A DNA stretch of 64,000 bases from Varibaculum massiliense (GTDB lineage Bacteria; Actinomycetota; Actinomycetes; Actinomycetales; Actinomycetaceae), in contig NZ_FNWI01000004.1 of the NCBI RefSeq assembly GCF_900106855.1, forward strand, positions 1,302,001 through 1,366,000. The letters are read 5' to 3'. Numbering within the stretch: position 1 is the first letter of the stretch; every line of letters begins with the position of its first letter. The notes beneath the pieces were generated by a model, which did not search any database, was not told the origin of the DNA, and saw only the letters and a program-made list of their open reading frames with translations. The translations under genes were made by a program, and so were the position numbers. Below, piece after piece: positions 38,001 through 46,350 of this stretch.

Positions 38001-38584
38001 GGTCCGGTCACTGCCGATACCTTCAAAGATACGTACTCTACATCGGGACGTTCCAATAGCTCCATGGTGTCGGTTAGCCGCTTATTGGCTTCCTCATCAC
38101 CGAGAATCGCTTCGCCCAGCAGGTTCATATTCAACCGCATCCCGCCCTGCTTGAGCCGCTCAATCGCCGGTCCCAGCTTGGCGTCGGATACGTCTAGTAC
38201 CAAATCTCCGACCAGTTTTGCGAACACGCTGCGGGTAATAGGAATTACTACCTTGGGCAGTATCGGAGCCATATTTCCGCCCACTTTGAAGGGCAGACGC
38301 AGGTACCAGGGGAGGAAGCCTACGGAAGAGGAGGCAAGGCGATGCATCTCATCCGCAGCCACCTGCAAATCTTCTGGTCGGATAACTCCATCAACAAAGG
38401 CAACTGTAAAGTCCAAACCAGCTTGGTCTTCTAGTACCTGGGAGAGGAGTTTAGCTGCTCGATCTTCCGGATATTTCTCGGACTCTCGCACCCACTTTTG
38501 AGCACGAGCCACCGCCAAATCCGCAAGGTGGCGGCAGTCGCCGGTTTCCCCGCCAACTTGGGGGGGAGCCACGCTTTCTGACAT
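35090..38584 (-). CDS. putA: Bifunctional proline dehydrogenase / L-glutamate-gamma-semialdehyde dehydrogenase
   Basis: The 1,164-residue protein holds a proline dehydrogenase barrel at ~130-430 (RVVKGANLSMETVDA, and EFEMLTGMA of the FAD site) and an aldehyde dehydrogenase at ~520-985. Landmarks of the latter are PWNFPIAIPTG, VILTGSIDTAKMF, LLAETSGKNG (catalytic Glu) and GHCGQKCSASS (catalytic Cys). A C-terminal ~150-residue domain follows, but no N-terminal ribbon-helix-helix repressor domain. It oxidises proline to glutamate, delivering electrons to the quinone pool. The ATG at 38584 follows AAAGGA. The proline transporter gene lies just upstream on the same strand, giving a proline-utilisation unit. 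Confidence 0.95.
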   Translation of the reverse strand: MSESVAPPQVGGETGDCRHLADLAVARAQKWVRESEKYPEDRAAKLLSQVLEDQAGLDFTVAFVDGVIRPEDLQVAADEMHRLASSSVGFLPWYLRLPFKVGGNMAPILPKVVIPITRSVFAKLVGDLVLDVSDAKLGPAIERLKQGGMRLNMNLLGEAILGDEEANKRLTDTMELLERPDVEYVSLKVSAVTGPHNPWAYDHVVDRAVNALLPLYRRANSYEPKKFINLDMEEYKDLHMTIDVFKKILETPGLEKLEAGIVLQAYLPDALPAMKHLQEWAAKRVANGGGRIKVRVVKGANLSMETVDARERGWKLTTQKSKQDTDSNYMKVLDYALTKEHTRNIKIGVAGMNLFTVGFAYELAHERGVLESGGVEFEMLTGMASPQSKAVAEDTGHLLFYVPVVNPEEYDVAIAYLVRRLEENSLDQNFMSDIFDLDDADVLHKEEQRFRRALERVYDVEVGPVRQQNRLTETEEDIKSFVQRDGEWTFANTPDSDPSLPENIEWSRQIVKAIPDCQIGIKEVEEATVSDANVLDQMLAGAEAAAKIWSARPAKERSEIIHRVGIGLSQHRAQLMEIAAAECGKALDGGDIEVSEAIDFCHYYGQQCLELEQQAGAKFQPARVTVSTPPWNFPIAIPTGSTVSALAAGSAVIFKPAKEAARTGALLAKIMWDAGVPREVLQFVQLGNRDLGKNLMADERVDRVILTGSIDTAKMFRSWDNNMGLLAETSGKNGIIVTPSADLDLAVKDIINSAFGHCGQKCSASSLAILVGSVGYSERVHRQLLGGVRSLIVDYPSNPSSQTGSLCTPAKGKLLRGLTTLGPGEHWALKPKQLDDSGKLWTPGIRAGVQPGSEYHLTEYFGPILGIIRCDTLEEAIEIQNATDYGLTAGLHSLDADEINLWLDRVQAGNVYINRGITGAIVRRQPFGGWKNSAIGAGTKAGGPSYLFGMGEWEVDGVPENEGVELRNRALVEAAKVARSLDSNKEFVMASLRSSQQALDTEFAIGHDPSDLRVERNVLRYRPLPVLIRLSEGEDASQVLMLAAAGRAAGSKVSVSMPQEPDSALLQYLRVQHIDYEVESDQSFRDRLPAWAAGAGLDARIRLIGGDVKAVNEAVNGNVNVAVWSHPVTACGRVEMIPFVREQAVAFTNHRFGNHTPLSEQVKI

Positions 38585-38635
38585 TTGTTTCAGTCCTTTC
38601 TTAGGAAACTGTTAATAGGTATCGATCGCACCTAA

Positions 38636-38676
38636 GGGCGCAGAGAGCCGGGCTTGGTGTGACCCGACCCTCTACG
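38636..38676 (-). terminator. Imperfect hairpin between putP and putA
   Basis: GCGCAGAG...CTCTACGC with inner CGGG/CCCG lies in the 184-bp gap between the putP stop and the putA start. It has no T-run; either a weak terminator or part of the putA leader. Confidence 0.35.
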
Positions 38677-38768
38677 CACTTATAAGTTCAAGGTAACACT
38701 AGATGCGCGGGTGTGTACCCTGATTTAGGGGACTTTTTTCCTAGTCCTTATTTTTATTAAGTTTTTGT

Positions 38769-40445
38769 TTAGGAAGAGGTTCGCGCTTCGCCCTCTACTT
38801 CCGCGAATGGGGTAACGGTCACCGGGGTGACCTGGCGTCCCTCCAAAGCAGAGTTAATTTCCTCTTGTGAGGCATGAGCTAGCTTGACTGCCAGATCGAA
38901 CTCTTCGTCGATTTCCTTATTCGGCTTGTAGGTGGCGAGAGATACCAGCCAGGAAACTAGCAGGTTCAGCAAGAATCCGGGCAGAATCTCGTACACCTGG
39001 AAGAACATCGGTACCGTGTCGGGTAGGTTACCCCAGATGCCCACGGTAATAGCGCCCACGGCCATACCGGCTGCCGCACCCTGCCAGGTGTATTTGCGCC
39101 AGTAGAGGCTGAGTATAATCACCGGGCCGAAGGCAGCGCCGAAGCCGGCCCAGGCAAACGCCACCAACTTCAGAATCGAGTCGGTACGGAACCAAGCGAA
39201 GCATGCGGCGACTACCGAAATCGCTAACACCACCATCCGGCCGGCGTTGATACCTTTGGCGCCCAGCAAGCGGCGCTTCTTGATTCCCCGGTAAATATCT
39301 TCTACCACTGCCGAGGAGGTGACCAGCAGCTGGGAAGAAACGGTGGACATAATCGCGGCCAAAATAGCCGCCAACATGAACCCGGCGAGCACGGCGGGGA
39401 AAAGTTTTTCTCCCATTACCAGGTAGATGCTTTCTTGCGGGTTAACTTTCACCCGAGCTAGTGCTTCTTTAATGCCGCTGAGACCATTTTCGACCAGGGC
39501 GCGCCCAATTAGGGCGGTCAAAGTTGCGCCCAGCACACACAGGAACATCCAGCCGATGCCCAGACGGCGCGCTGCTACTGCTTCTTTGGGGGAGCGTAGC
39601 GCCATGTAGCGCACAATCACGTGGGGCATACCCACGTAACCAAGACCCCAGGCAAGACCGTTTAGCATGGAGAGTTTGCCGGCAGCACCATCACCTACGA
39701 TCGAGAACATGTGACCCTCCAAGCCGTTGAGGGTACCAGTCATAACTCCGAAGCCCCCCAGGGCAACCACGCCGAAGACGGGCACCAACAGCAGGGCGAT
39801 TAGCATCATGATGCCTTGCACCATGTCTGTCCAGGAAACTGCCAAGAATCCGCCGACCAGGGTGTAAAGAATAACTACCCCAGCGACGATTACCATACCT
39901 ACGTGGTAGTTAACACCGAAGATGGATTCGAAGAACACGCCTCCGGAAACCATCCCGCTGGCCACGTAGATGGTGAAGAAGAAAAGAATAATAATCCCGG
40001 CTACCAGCTGCAGAACGAATTTATTGTCTTTGAGGCGAGCCGACATGAACGAGGGAACCGTAATCGAGTCCCCGGCTACTTGCGAATAGGAACGCAGACG
40101 GGGAGCCACCCATTTCCAAGCGCACCAGGACCCAATCAGCAATCCGATAGCAATCCAAGATTCCACCAGACCCGAAAGGTAGAGGGCGCCGGGTAGCCCC
40201 ATCATTAACCAACCTGACATATCCGCTGCTCCCGCCGAAAGTGCGGCTACTAGCGGCGGCAGGGAACGTCCCCCCACCATGTAATCATCCATGGTTTGGG
40301 TGCGGGTATAGCCGTAGATGCCAATCAAAATCATGGCTACGAAGTAAATAACCATGGCGATGGCGATACCGCCAGTACTCCCGCTGCTAATAAAATCTGC
40401 CGCACCCACAGTGGGCATCACTAATGTTGAGAATGTACTTATCAT
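38769..40445 (-). CDS. putP: Sodium/proline symporter
   Basis: This is a 558-residue member of the sodium:solute symporter family with about 13 transmembrane helices. It has the PutP landmarks VGGRSLPPLVAALSAGAADMSGWLMMGLPGALY (helix 1-2 region, with the Ser/Ala/Asp residues around the Na site) and, in the middle, WGLGYVGMPHVIVRYMA. I choose the ATG at 40445 behind GGAGAG; the frame extends further upstream to 40526 without support. It imports proline with Na+ for oxidation by PutA, encoded 184 bp downstream on the same strand. The C-terminus (~45 residues) is a polar cytoplasmic tail. Confidence 0.94.
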   Translation of the reverse strand: MISTFSTLVMPTVGAADFISSGSTGGIAIAMVIYFVAMILIGIYGYTRTQTMDDYMVGGRSLPPLVAALSAGAADMSGWLMMGLPGALYLSGLVESWIAIGLLIGSWCAWKWVAPRLRSYSQVAGDSITVPSFMSARLKDNKFVLQLVAGIIILFFFTIYVASGMVSGGVFFESIFGVNYHVGMVIVAGVVILYTLVGGFLAVSWTDMVQGIMMLIALLLVPVFGVVALGGFGVMTGTLNGLEGHMFSIVGDGAAGKLSMLNGLAWGLGYVGMPHVIVRYMALRSPKEAVAARRLGIGWMFLCVLGATLTALIGRALVENGLSGIKEALARVKVNPQESIYLVMGEKLFPAVLAGFMLAAILAAIMSTVSSQLLVTSSAVVEDIYRGIKKRRLLGAKGINAGRMVVLAISVVAACFAWFRTDSILKLVAFAWAGFGAAFGPVIILSLYWRKYTWQGAAAGMAVGAITVGIWGNLPDTVPMFFQVYEILPGFLLNLLVSWLVSLATYKPNKEIDEEFDLAVKLAHASQEEINSALEGRQVTPVTVTPFAEVEGEARTSS

Positions 40446-40811
40446 TTGCTCTCCATTGGTATAAATGCCGAGACCTTCGACTGCGCAACATAATATCTTG
40501 CTGTCAAGCAAATCACAATATGGCACGGGACTTTAGGTATGTGAGAGGTGGGAATCTTTTTGAGCCTCAAGGGGTAAAGTGGCAGGAAACTAGGGGTTTA
40601 GAAAACCTTTTTGCTAAATAGAATTTCCCTAAAAAATCTAGGTCCAAAGACCTGGATGGATGTGATTTAGGTCGCTGACGGTCAGGAGCGTGAGGCTCTA
40701 ACTAGGTCAAACAGGGCAAGTAGTTAGTACTGGTCTTTTAATAAGTAGAATTTTTCTTTACTTGGGCAGAGCGAAGACATTACCGCCCATAAAGTTTTTT
40801 CGCGAAGCTCA
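40446..40811. other. Non-coding region upstream of putP
   Basis: The 370-bp gap between the putP start and the ispF stop is AT-richer than its surroundings. It holds a short hairpin AGGTC-CAAA-GACCT near 40641-40654 and several T-runs. I see no gene in it; it should contain the putP promoter. Confidence 0.5.
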
Positions 40812-40831
40812 GTTTATCCCCGGGGATAAAC
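40812..40831. repeat. Perfect 20-bp palindrome across the ispF stop codon
   Basis: GTTTATCCCCGGGGATAAAC is perfectly self-complementary and includes the ispF TAA. With no loop it is more like a protein-binding site than a hairpin, though a cruciform or terminator is possible. Confidence 0.5.
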
Positions 40832-41389
40832 GAGGGCGGTGGCTATCGCGGCCGCGCCCTCACCGCGTCCGGTGAACCCCAGATTGTCCGAGGTAGTTGC
40901 GGAAATCGACACCGGAGCCCCCACGGCCTCCTCTAACGCCGCTCGCGCCTGCTGATAGCGAGCCCCCATTCGCGGACGATTAGCAATCACCTGGACCGCG
41001 GCGTTTCCTAACTCCCAACCTGCACGGTGAATAATCTCCATCGTGGCTGTCAGTAGCTGTTTACCCGAGGCTCCCTGCCACTGGGGACGATCAGTACCAA
41101 AGTGGGAACCCAGATCACCTTGACCGGCAGCCGACAATATTGCGTCACAGAGGGCGTGGGCGGCCACATCCGCATCAGAGTGTCCCTTGAGAGGGGTTTC
41201 CCCTGGCCAGGAAAGTCCCGCTACCATACAGAGGCGCGAAGCAGTCTCCGGGTCGGCGGGATCTGCAAAAGCGTGAACGTCACTGCCAATCCCCACCCGA
41301 GGTAAGAATGCGGGCGCGGAATAATCCGGGCTGGAGGCGGGGATACCCGCCGAAGAATCTGCAGGCAGCTGGTTACTAGAATCGCTCAT
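40814..41389 (-). CDS. ispF: 2-C-methyl-D-erythritol 2,4-cyclodiphosphate synthase
   Basis: The 191-residue protein has the IspF metal-binding motif SDVHAF (D-x-H, residues ~35-40), the [25 protein letters not shown] segment with the third ligand His and the substrate-binding loop, and the C-terminal [19 protein letters not shown]. It closes the cyclic diphosphate ring in the non-mevalonate isoprenoid pathway. A ~30-residue polar N-terminus precedes the usual start, so the true start could be later. IspD, often adjacent or fused in other bacteria, is not in this window. The neighbour upstream on this strand is the MutT1-like gene. Confidence 0.95.
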   Translation of the reverse strand: MSDSSNQLPADSSAGIPASSPDYSAPAFLPRVGIGSDVHAFADPADPETASRLCMVAGLSWPGETPLKGHSDADVAAHALCDAILSAAGQGDLGSHFGTDRPQWQGASGKQLLTATMEIIHRAGWELGNAAVQVIANRPRMGARYQQARAALEEAVGAPVSISATTSDNLGFTGRGEGAAAIATALVYPRG

Positions 41390-41454
41390 GTCCCCAGTTT
41401 AGCGGGGGTTCCCTGACTAGAGCCGCAATACCTGCCCAAGGATGAAAACCGCCG

Positions 41455-42489
41455 CTAGGGATCTAGACGAAATACTTCCAGGTCAACAACACGCGGCTCC
41501 GGGTAATCCGCAATATGCACTAGCAACATTCCCGCAGTCTTTAAATAGGGGTCATCTTGGGGTAATAACCTGCCCAAATTGTTAGGGGTAAGGGGCGCCA
41601 ATTCCCCAATAATCCCCGGGATAGTGGGACGATGAACGCAAATTGCCAGCGGCGAGGCGGGTGCATCTAACTTACTTTTCGTAAGTAAGCCCCGCACTAC
41701 TGAGCGCATCTTGGAGGAATCTTCCCGATAGGCGTCCTCGGTAAAGGAGGCCTCGGTCGTGAGGGGAGTACCCGAGAGCGTGGCGTAGGGAGCCACGGTG
41801 GCAACGCAGCGCCGCCAGGGGGAAGTAATTATTTGGTTAATCCCCAGAGCCGAAAGGGCCGGGAGCAGCCGCAACACTTGAGAAGAACCCCGCCGGGATA
41901 GTGGCCGGGTCATCTCGGTGCCTTCCCAATGGGAGCGTTTAGTAGCTTTCGCATGGCGCAGCACCGCCAAGGTGCGGGTATATAAAGTGCGTTCTGCCAG
42001 GCGGGTTAGTAGTTCCTCTAGCAGACGCCGGTCTCCGCGGCGAGTCAGCAGCCGCATAGCTTTGCGCGCCCCCACCCACTGACATTTATCAATCTCTTTG
42101 GTAGAAGCTAGGGGAGCCAGGGGACGAGCCCGCAAAGTTTCCGGGGAAACATCCGGGAAACCTACCCAGTAGTGAACCTCTTTAGTAACCCGCGCTCCCA
42201 GGCGATACCTCTGGACTGTCAGTGGTGCTCCCAAACGAATGGGGACTCCAGTTTCCTCTTCAACTTCGCGCACTGCCGTTGCCGGTATTGCCTCCCCGGG
42301 TTCGCGTTTGCCTTTCGGCCAAGACCAGTCGTCATAGCGAGGTCGATGCACAATCAGCACCTGGATATCTTGACGCTGCGCGGGAATCATGGTGCCGGGA
42401 ATGGGGTTGGCTTCTGGTCGCAAACGCCATACTAATGCGCCTGCGGACCGCACTATCCGCATGTGCGGTGGCTTAGGTCGAGCCGTCAT
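41455..42489 (-). CDS. mutT1: Nudix hydrolase fused to histidine phosphatase (MutT1-like)
   Basis: The 344-residue protein has an N-terminal Nudix domain with the box GEAIPATAVREVEEETGVP (G-x5-E-x7-R-E-V-x-E-E-x-G, here ~65-85). A C-terminal histidine-phosphatase (SixA/phosphoglycerate mutase-like) domain follows, with the LRHAKA catalytic motif (~190) and a second histidine in CVHRPTIPG (~300). This is the domain order of mycobacterial MutT1, which hydrolyses 8-oxo-(d)GTP and diadenosine polyphosphates. As in mycobacteria, ppk1 is the neighbour. I choose the ATG at 42489; an in-frame extension reaches 42564. Its neighbours suggest nucleotide-pool and phosphate stress roles. Confidence 0.92.
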   Translation of the reverse strand: MTARPKPPHMRIVRSAGALVWRLRPEANPIPGTMIPAQRQDIQVLIVHRPRYDDWSWPKGKREPGEAIPATAVREVEEETGVPIRLGAPLTVQRYRLGARVTKEVHYWVGFPDVSPETLRARPLAPLASTKEIDKCQWVGARKAMRLLTRRGDRRLLEELLTRLAERTLYTRTLAVLRHAKATKRSHWEGTEMTRPLSRRGSSQVLRLLPALSALGINQIITSPWRRCVATVAPYATLSGTPLTTEASFTEDAYREDSSKMRSVVRGLLTKSKLDAPASPLAICVHRPTIPGIIGELAPLTPNNLGRLLPQDDPYLKTAGMLLVHIADYPEPRVVDLEVFRLDP

Positions 42490-42612
42490 AGTAGCCACTT
42501 GCCTTTCTTGTAATCTGTTTCTATTGTCTAACAAATTACCTGTAAGGTCATTCCTTGAGGTCACAGAGGTTCAATTGCTTTAACCTCAGAAGTTAGCGGG
42601 AAAAATTCGCCC

Positions 42613-45363
42613 TTAGCGCCCTTTCATACGCGAATTAGCCTTATTAATTAGGTACTCTTGGATATCCATTAGGGGGGAACCATCCTTGGCGTTGATATGA
42701 CGCCGCCAAGTTCCATCCCGGCGTAAATGCCAAGAAGATACCTCCGGGGAGGCCTCTAGCTTTACTAGATCCATGAGTTCCGCAGTCATCTCGGAATCCT
42801 TGATTCGAATTAACGCCTCTACCCGGCGATCCAGGTTGCGGTGCATCAGATCAGCAGAACCAATCCACACCTCCGGTTGCCCGGCATTTTCAAAAGCGTA
42901 AATACGGGAATGTTCCAGGAAGCGCCCCAAAATAGAGCGCACCCGGATATTTTCCGAGAGGCCGCGCACCCCGGAACGAATCGTGCAGATTCCGCGTACC
43001 ACAATATCGATTGGTACCCCCGCCTGGCTGGCGCGGTAGAGGGCATCAGTTACTGCCTCGTCTACCAGGGAGTTTACTTTAATTCCGATATAGGCGGGCA
43101 GTCCGTTGCGGTAATTATCAACCTCGCGTTCAATACGTTCAATAATCCCCGGACGGATAGAACGTGGTGCTACCAGCAGGCGGTGGAAGGAAGTACGCGG
43201 CGCATACCCCGAAAGCTGATTAAACAGGCGAGTCAGGTCTTGGGCTACCTCACGGTCGCAAGTCAGCAAGCCCAGATCCTCGTATCCCCGAGCGGTCTTG
43301 GGGTGATAGTTTCCGGTACCGACGTGGCAGTAACGACGCAGCCCATCGGCTTCTTCCCGCACCACCATTGACAGTTTGCAGTGAGTTTTCAACCCCACCA
43401 TCCCATAGACTACGTGCACCCCGGCTCGCTCTAGTTTGCGCGCCCAAGAAATGTTGGCGTCCTCATCGAAACGGGCTTTGATTTCTACAATTGCTAGCAC
43501 CTGTTTTCCGTTTTGAGCCGCTTCAATCAGGGCAGACACGATTGGAGAATCCGAGGAGGTACGGTAAAGCGTCTGCTTTATAGAACGTACTTTCGGATCT
43601 TTAGCGGCGTAAGTTACGAAATGCTGGACCGAGGTCGAGAAAGAATCATAGGGGTGGTGCAGCAGTACATCGTGGCTACGAATCATCGCGAAAATATCGG
43701 TAGGCCTGGCCGATTCTACTTCCGCGAGCCCGGCGGCAGTCGCGGGAACAAACTTCTTGTATTTGAGTTCCGGCAAATCCAGTTCATGTAGCTCGTTCAG
43801 GCAGCGCAAGTCAATCGGTTCCGGCAGGGCGAAAACGTCCTCCATCCCAATCTCTAGCTTGGCCACCAGGAAGTCTAGGACTGGACGGGAAATCCCCTCT
43901 GCCACCTCTAGGCGCACTGCCGGGCCGAAACGACGCCGCAACAGTTCTTGCTCCATCGCGGTCAGCAAGTTCTCGGCATCGTCCTCTTCCACTTCCAAGT
44001 CTTCGTTGCGGGTCAGGCGGAACACGTGATGTTCTAATATCTCCATCCCCGGGAAGAGGTGATCCAGGTGGGGACCGATAACGTCCTCCAGGGTAACGAA
44101 AGTGGCCTCTCCCTTGGTATCCAGCGCATCCTCCGGGATGATCTGGTCTATTGCCTGCTCCACGCAGATTAGCCGCGGCAGGCTCTCCGGGATTTTTACC
44201 CGTGCGAAATGCTGTTTGCCCGTCAGGGGATTACGGAGTACTACTGCCAGGTTCACTGATAGTCCCGAAATATAAGGGAAAGGGTGCGAGGGATCCACCG
44301 CTAGCGGGGTAAGGATGGGGAAAATCTGGCGCCGGAAATAGCCGTGCAGGAATTCTTGCTGCTCAGGGGCAAGATCGTCCCAGCGCCGCAGCTTGATTCC
44401 TACCTTTTTCAGTTCGCCTAGCAAAGTGTTTTGCACGAAACCGGCTTGCCGGGCACACAGAACCTGGGCGCGTTCAGTCACCAGGTCTAGTACCTGCCGG
44501 GGGGTGAGTCCAGAGGCGGCGGTACGGGCAATTCCGGCGGCAATACGCCGTTTAAGCCCGGCTACGCGCACCATATAGAACTCATCCAAGTTGGAGGAGA
44601 AAATCGTAGTGAACCAGGCGCGCTCCAAGATAGGAAGGCGCTCGTCCTCTGCCTGCTCTAATACTCGTTGGTTGAACTGCATCCAGGACAGTTCCCGATC
44701 CCCGAAGCGTCCTTTGGGGAGAGGTTTGTCTTGACCGAGGGGGCCGGCTTGCGCCAATTTGTCAATGCCGGGAGCCTCTCGCAAAGTGGAGGGGCTGATA
44801 GTGGAAAGATCTTCCGGGCCATCGGTTTGGGCGTGACCGGCGCTTGCCGATGCCACCTTGCGTGGCTTCTTTTCCGCTGTAGTTTTTTCACTATTGCCAG
44901 CGGTTTTCGAGGTTTCCTTAGCTGGCGTACTCCCGTTATCTTTACTGGTAGCTTTAGCGTCTTTACCAGTTGCTTTGGTCTTAGTGGCGCTAGCAGCAGC
45001 GGGAGTTACAGTTTTTTTCGGGCGCGGCAAAATCTCATCGTCGGCAGCTATTTTTTTGCCGTCTACAAATGGAGAAGCGCCCGTAGGCAGGTCGTAGTCG
45101 GCGTCCTCATAATCGGTTCCGGGAAACTGTTCGGGTGAGGTCTTTGAAGAAATCAGTTCATCAGCAGTCGCGGTCTCAAAATTTGATTGTGCTGCCACCC
45201 GATCAACCTGCGGGGTAGGTTCAGTCTGGGGATTTTCCTTATAAACCCGGGCGATATCGGCAGGAGAGGGTACTACGTGCGACTGACCGGTGGCGTCTTC
45301 TTTAATTTTGGCCTTCCCGACTTTCGGTTCTGTCCTGTTTTCAGCGTCCTGTTTGCGTTCCAT
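42613..45363 (-). CDS. ppk1: Polyphosphate kinase 1 with ~215-residue N-terminal extension
   Basis: The catalytic part starts near residue 220 with [18 protein letters not shown] and runs to the end, full length for PPK1 (~690). The catalytic region includes [27 protein letters not shown] (with the first conserved His) and the phospho-histidine region [15 protein letters not shown]. It makes polyphosphate from ATP, reversibly. I start at the ATG at 45363 behind GGAAGGGG; an ATG at 45390 is in frame. The first ~215 residues are low-complexity (Lys, Thr, Ala, Ser, Glu) and have no counterpart in the typical enzyme. The mutT1-like gene follows on the same strand. Confidence 0.95.
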   Translation of the reverse strand: MERKQDAENRTEPKVGKAKIKEDATGQSHVVPSPADIARVYKENPQTEPTPQVDRVAAQSNFETATADELISSKTSPEQFPGTDYEDADYDLPTGASPFVDGKKIAADDEILPRPKKTVTPAAASATKTKATGKDAKATSKDNGSTPAKETSKTAGNSEKTTAEKKPRKVASASAGHAQTDGPEDLSTISPSTLREAPGIDKLAQAGPLGQDKPLPKGRFGDRELSWMQFNQRVLEQAEDERLPILERAWFTTIFSSNLDEFYMVRVAGLKRRIAAGIARTAASGLTPRQVLDLVTERAQVLCARQAGFVQNTLLGELKKVGIKLRRWDDLAPEQQEFLHGYFRRQIFPILTPLAVDPSHPFPYISGLSVNLAVVLRNPLTGKQHFARVKIPESLPRLICVEQAIDQIIPEDALDTKGEATFVTLEDVIGPHLDHLFPGMEILEHHVFRLTRNEDLEVEEDDAENLLTAMEQELLRRRFGPAVRLEVAEGISRPVLDFLVAKLEIGMEDVFALPEPIDLRCLNELHELDLPELKYKKFVPATAAGLAEVESARPTDIFAMIRSHDVLLHHPYDSFSTSVQHFVTYAAKDPKVRSIKQTLYRTSSDSPIVSALIEAAQNGKQVLAIVEIKARFDEDANISWARKLERAGVHVVYGMVGLKTHCKLSMVVREEADGLRRYCHVGTGNYHPKTARGYEDLGLLTCDREVAQDLTRLFNQLSGYAPRTSFHRLLVAPRSIRPGIIERIEREVDNYRNGLPAYIGIKVNSLVDEAVTDALYRASQAGVPIDIVVRGICTIRSGVRGLSENIRVRSILGRFLEHSRIYAFENAGQPEVWIGSADLMHRNLDRRVEALIRIKDSEMTAELMDLVKLEASPEVSSWHLRRDGTWRRHINAKDGSPLMDIQEYLINKANSRMKGR

Positions 45364-45423
45364 GCTGACCCCTTCCAAAAATAACGGCAATGTTTTTAAG
45401 GAATACTCCTAATGGATATATTG

Positions 45424-46047
45424 CTAGTTTAGGTGATTTGCCTTCGCTGCACGTGCTGAAAGTTTCAGGTCGTCCGCGGTTTGTAGCAGCGCCTGGGGAC
45501 GCAGGGTCACCGAATCTGCCAGTTCGTCCCGGGAATCCTTAATCCATTCCGCGCTCACCCCGCTGGCAAGTACCTGCAGGAAATCACTGACGCGATCTAG
45601 CAGGGGAGCCAGCTCAGCTATCGAAGTTTGCGCCTGCCACAGGGCAGCTAACTCATCCATGAGGTTAGCCACCGACTTATCCGAGTGTTCCCGAGAAAAA
45701 ATATCCCCAATATCTAGGGCGGCAAGTCCCTGCTGGAAACGTTCATTTACTAGCTGTGGATTTCGTAAATACCACTGATAAACCAGGTAGAGACGCCACA
45801 GCGTGCCTGGTAGAGTGCTGGCCGGGGAGGTGGACCACAGTTCACTGACCGTATCTATCCCCCCGGATTCCAGCAGCTGACGCAGCCGCTGAACATTCTC
45901 ATCGCTTTCTTTTTCTATTCCTAACAGAGTTTGGGCTACCAGGTGGGCGACTTCCGAAGAGCTCGCCGCGTCCTCGGCACCGGGAATATTTTCTGCCTGC
46001 TCGGCATCCAACATCGCTGGCCTGCGCGGAGCTTTCCGTGTACTCAT
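45424..46047 (-). CDS. Acidic helical protein of unknown function
   Basis: I do not recognise this 207-residue, acidic, predominantly helical protein. It has no signal peptide or transmembrane segment. The first ~30 residues are basic then acidic; a Trp/Tyr-rich patch LWRLYLVYQWYLRN lies around residue 85. The ATG at 46047 is preceded by AAGGAGG. It is 60 nt upstream of ppk1 on the same strand, so it may be co-transcribed and linked with polyphosphate metabolism, a guess from position only. Confidence 0.65.
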   Translation of the reverse strand: MSTRKAPRRPAMLDAEQAENIPGAEDAASSSEVAHLVAQTLLGIEKESDENVQRLRQLLESGGIDTVSELWSTSPASTLPGTLWRLYLVYQWYLRNPQLVNERFQQGLAALDIGDIFSREHSDKSVANLMDELAALWQAQTSIAELAPLLDRVSDFLQVLASGVSAEWIKDSRDELADSVTLRPQALLQTADDLKLSARAAKANHLN

Positions 46048-46350
46048 TTTTCCTCCTTGACTTTCTCTATTCTCTCTCAGGCGCCCTCCCTCGTGGGCGA
46101 GTTTGCTTTTATTGGGGCAGATAAGCTCGAGACCGGCAAGCCCCCGTCAGCTCTCTTCCGCTTGTAGGTTTGGCCCAAGACTCGCCCGGGTACTTTACCT
46201 GGGTTTTGTGCCGCTGTCTTGCCGGTTGCTCCTAAGTGTGAGACCGCTCAATAAAATGCGAGATAAAGCGCTTTCCTGGCTACAATAGGGGAGGTTTGGG
46301 GTGCCAAAAGTAGGCGCCGCCAGGTTGATAATGCAAAAGGAAGGGTTTTA

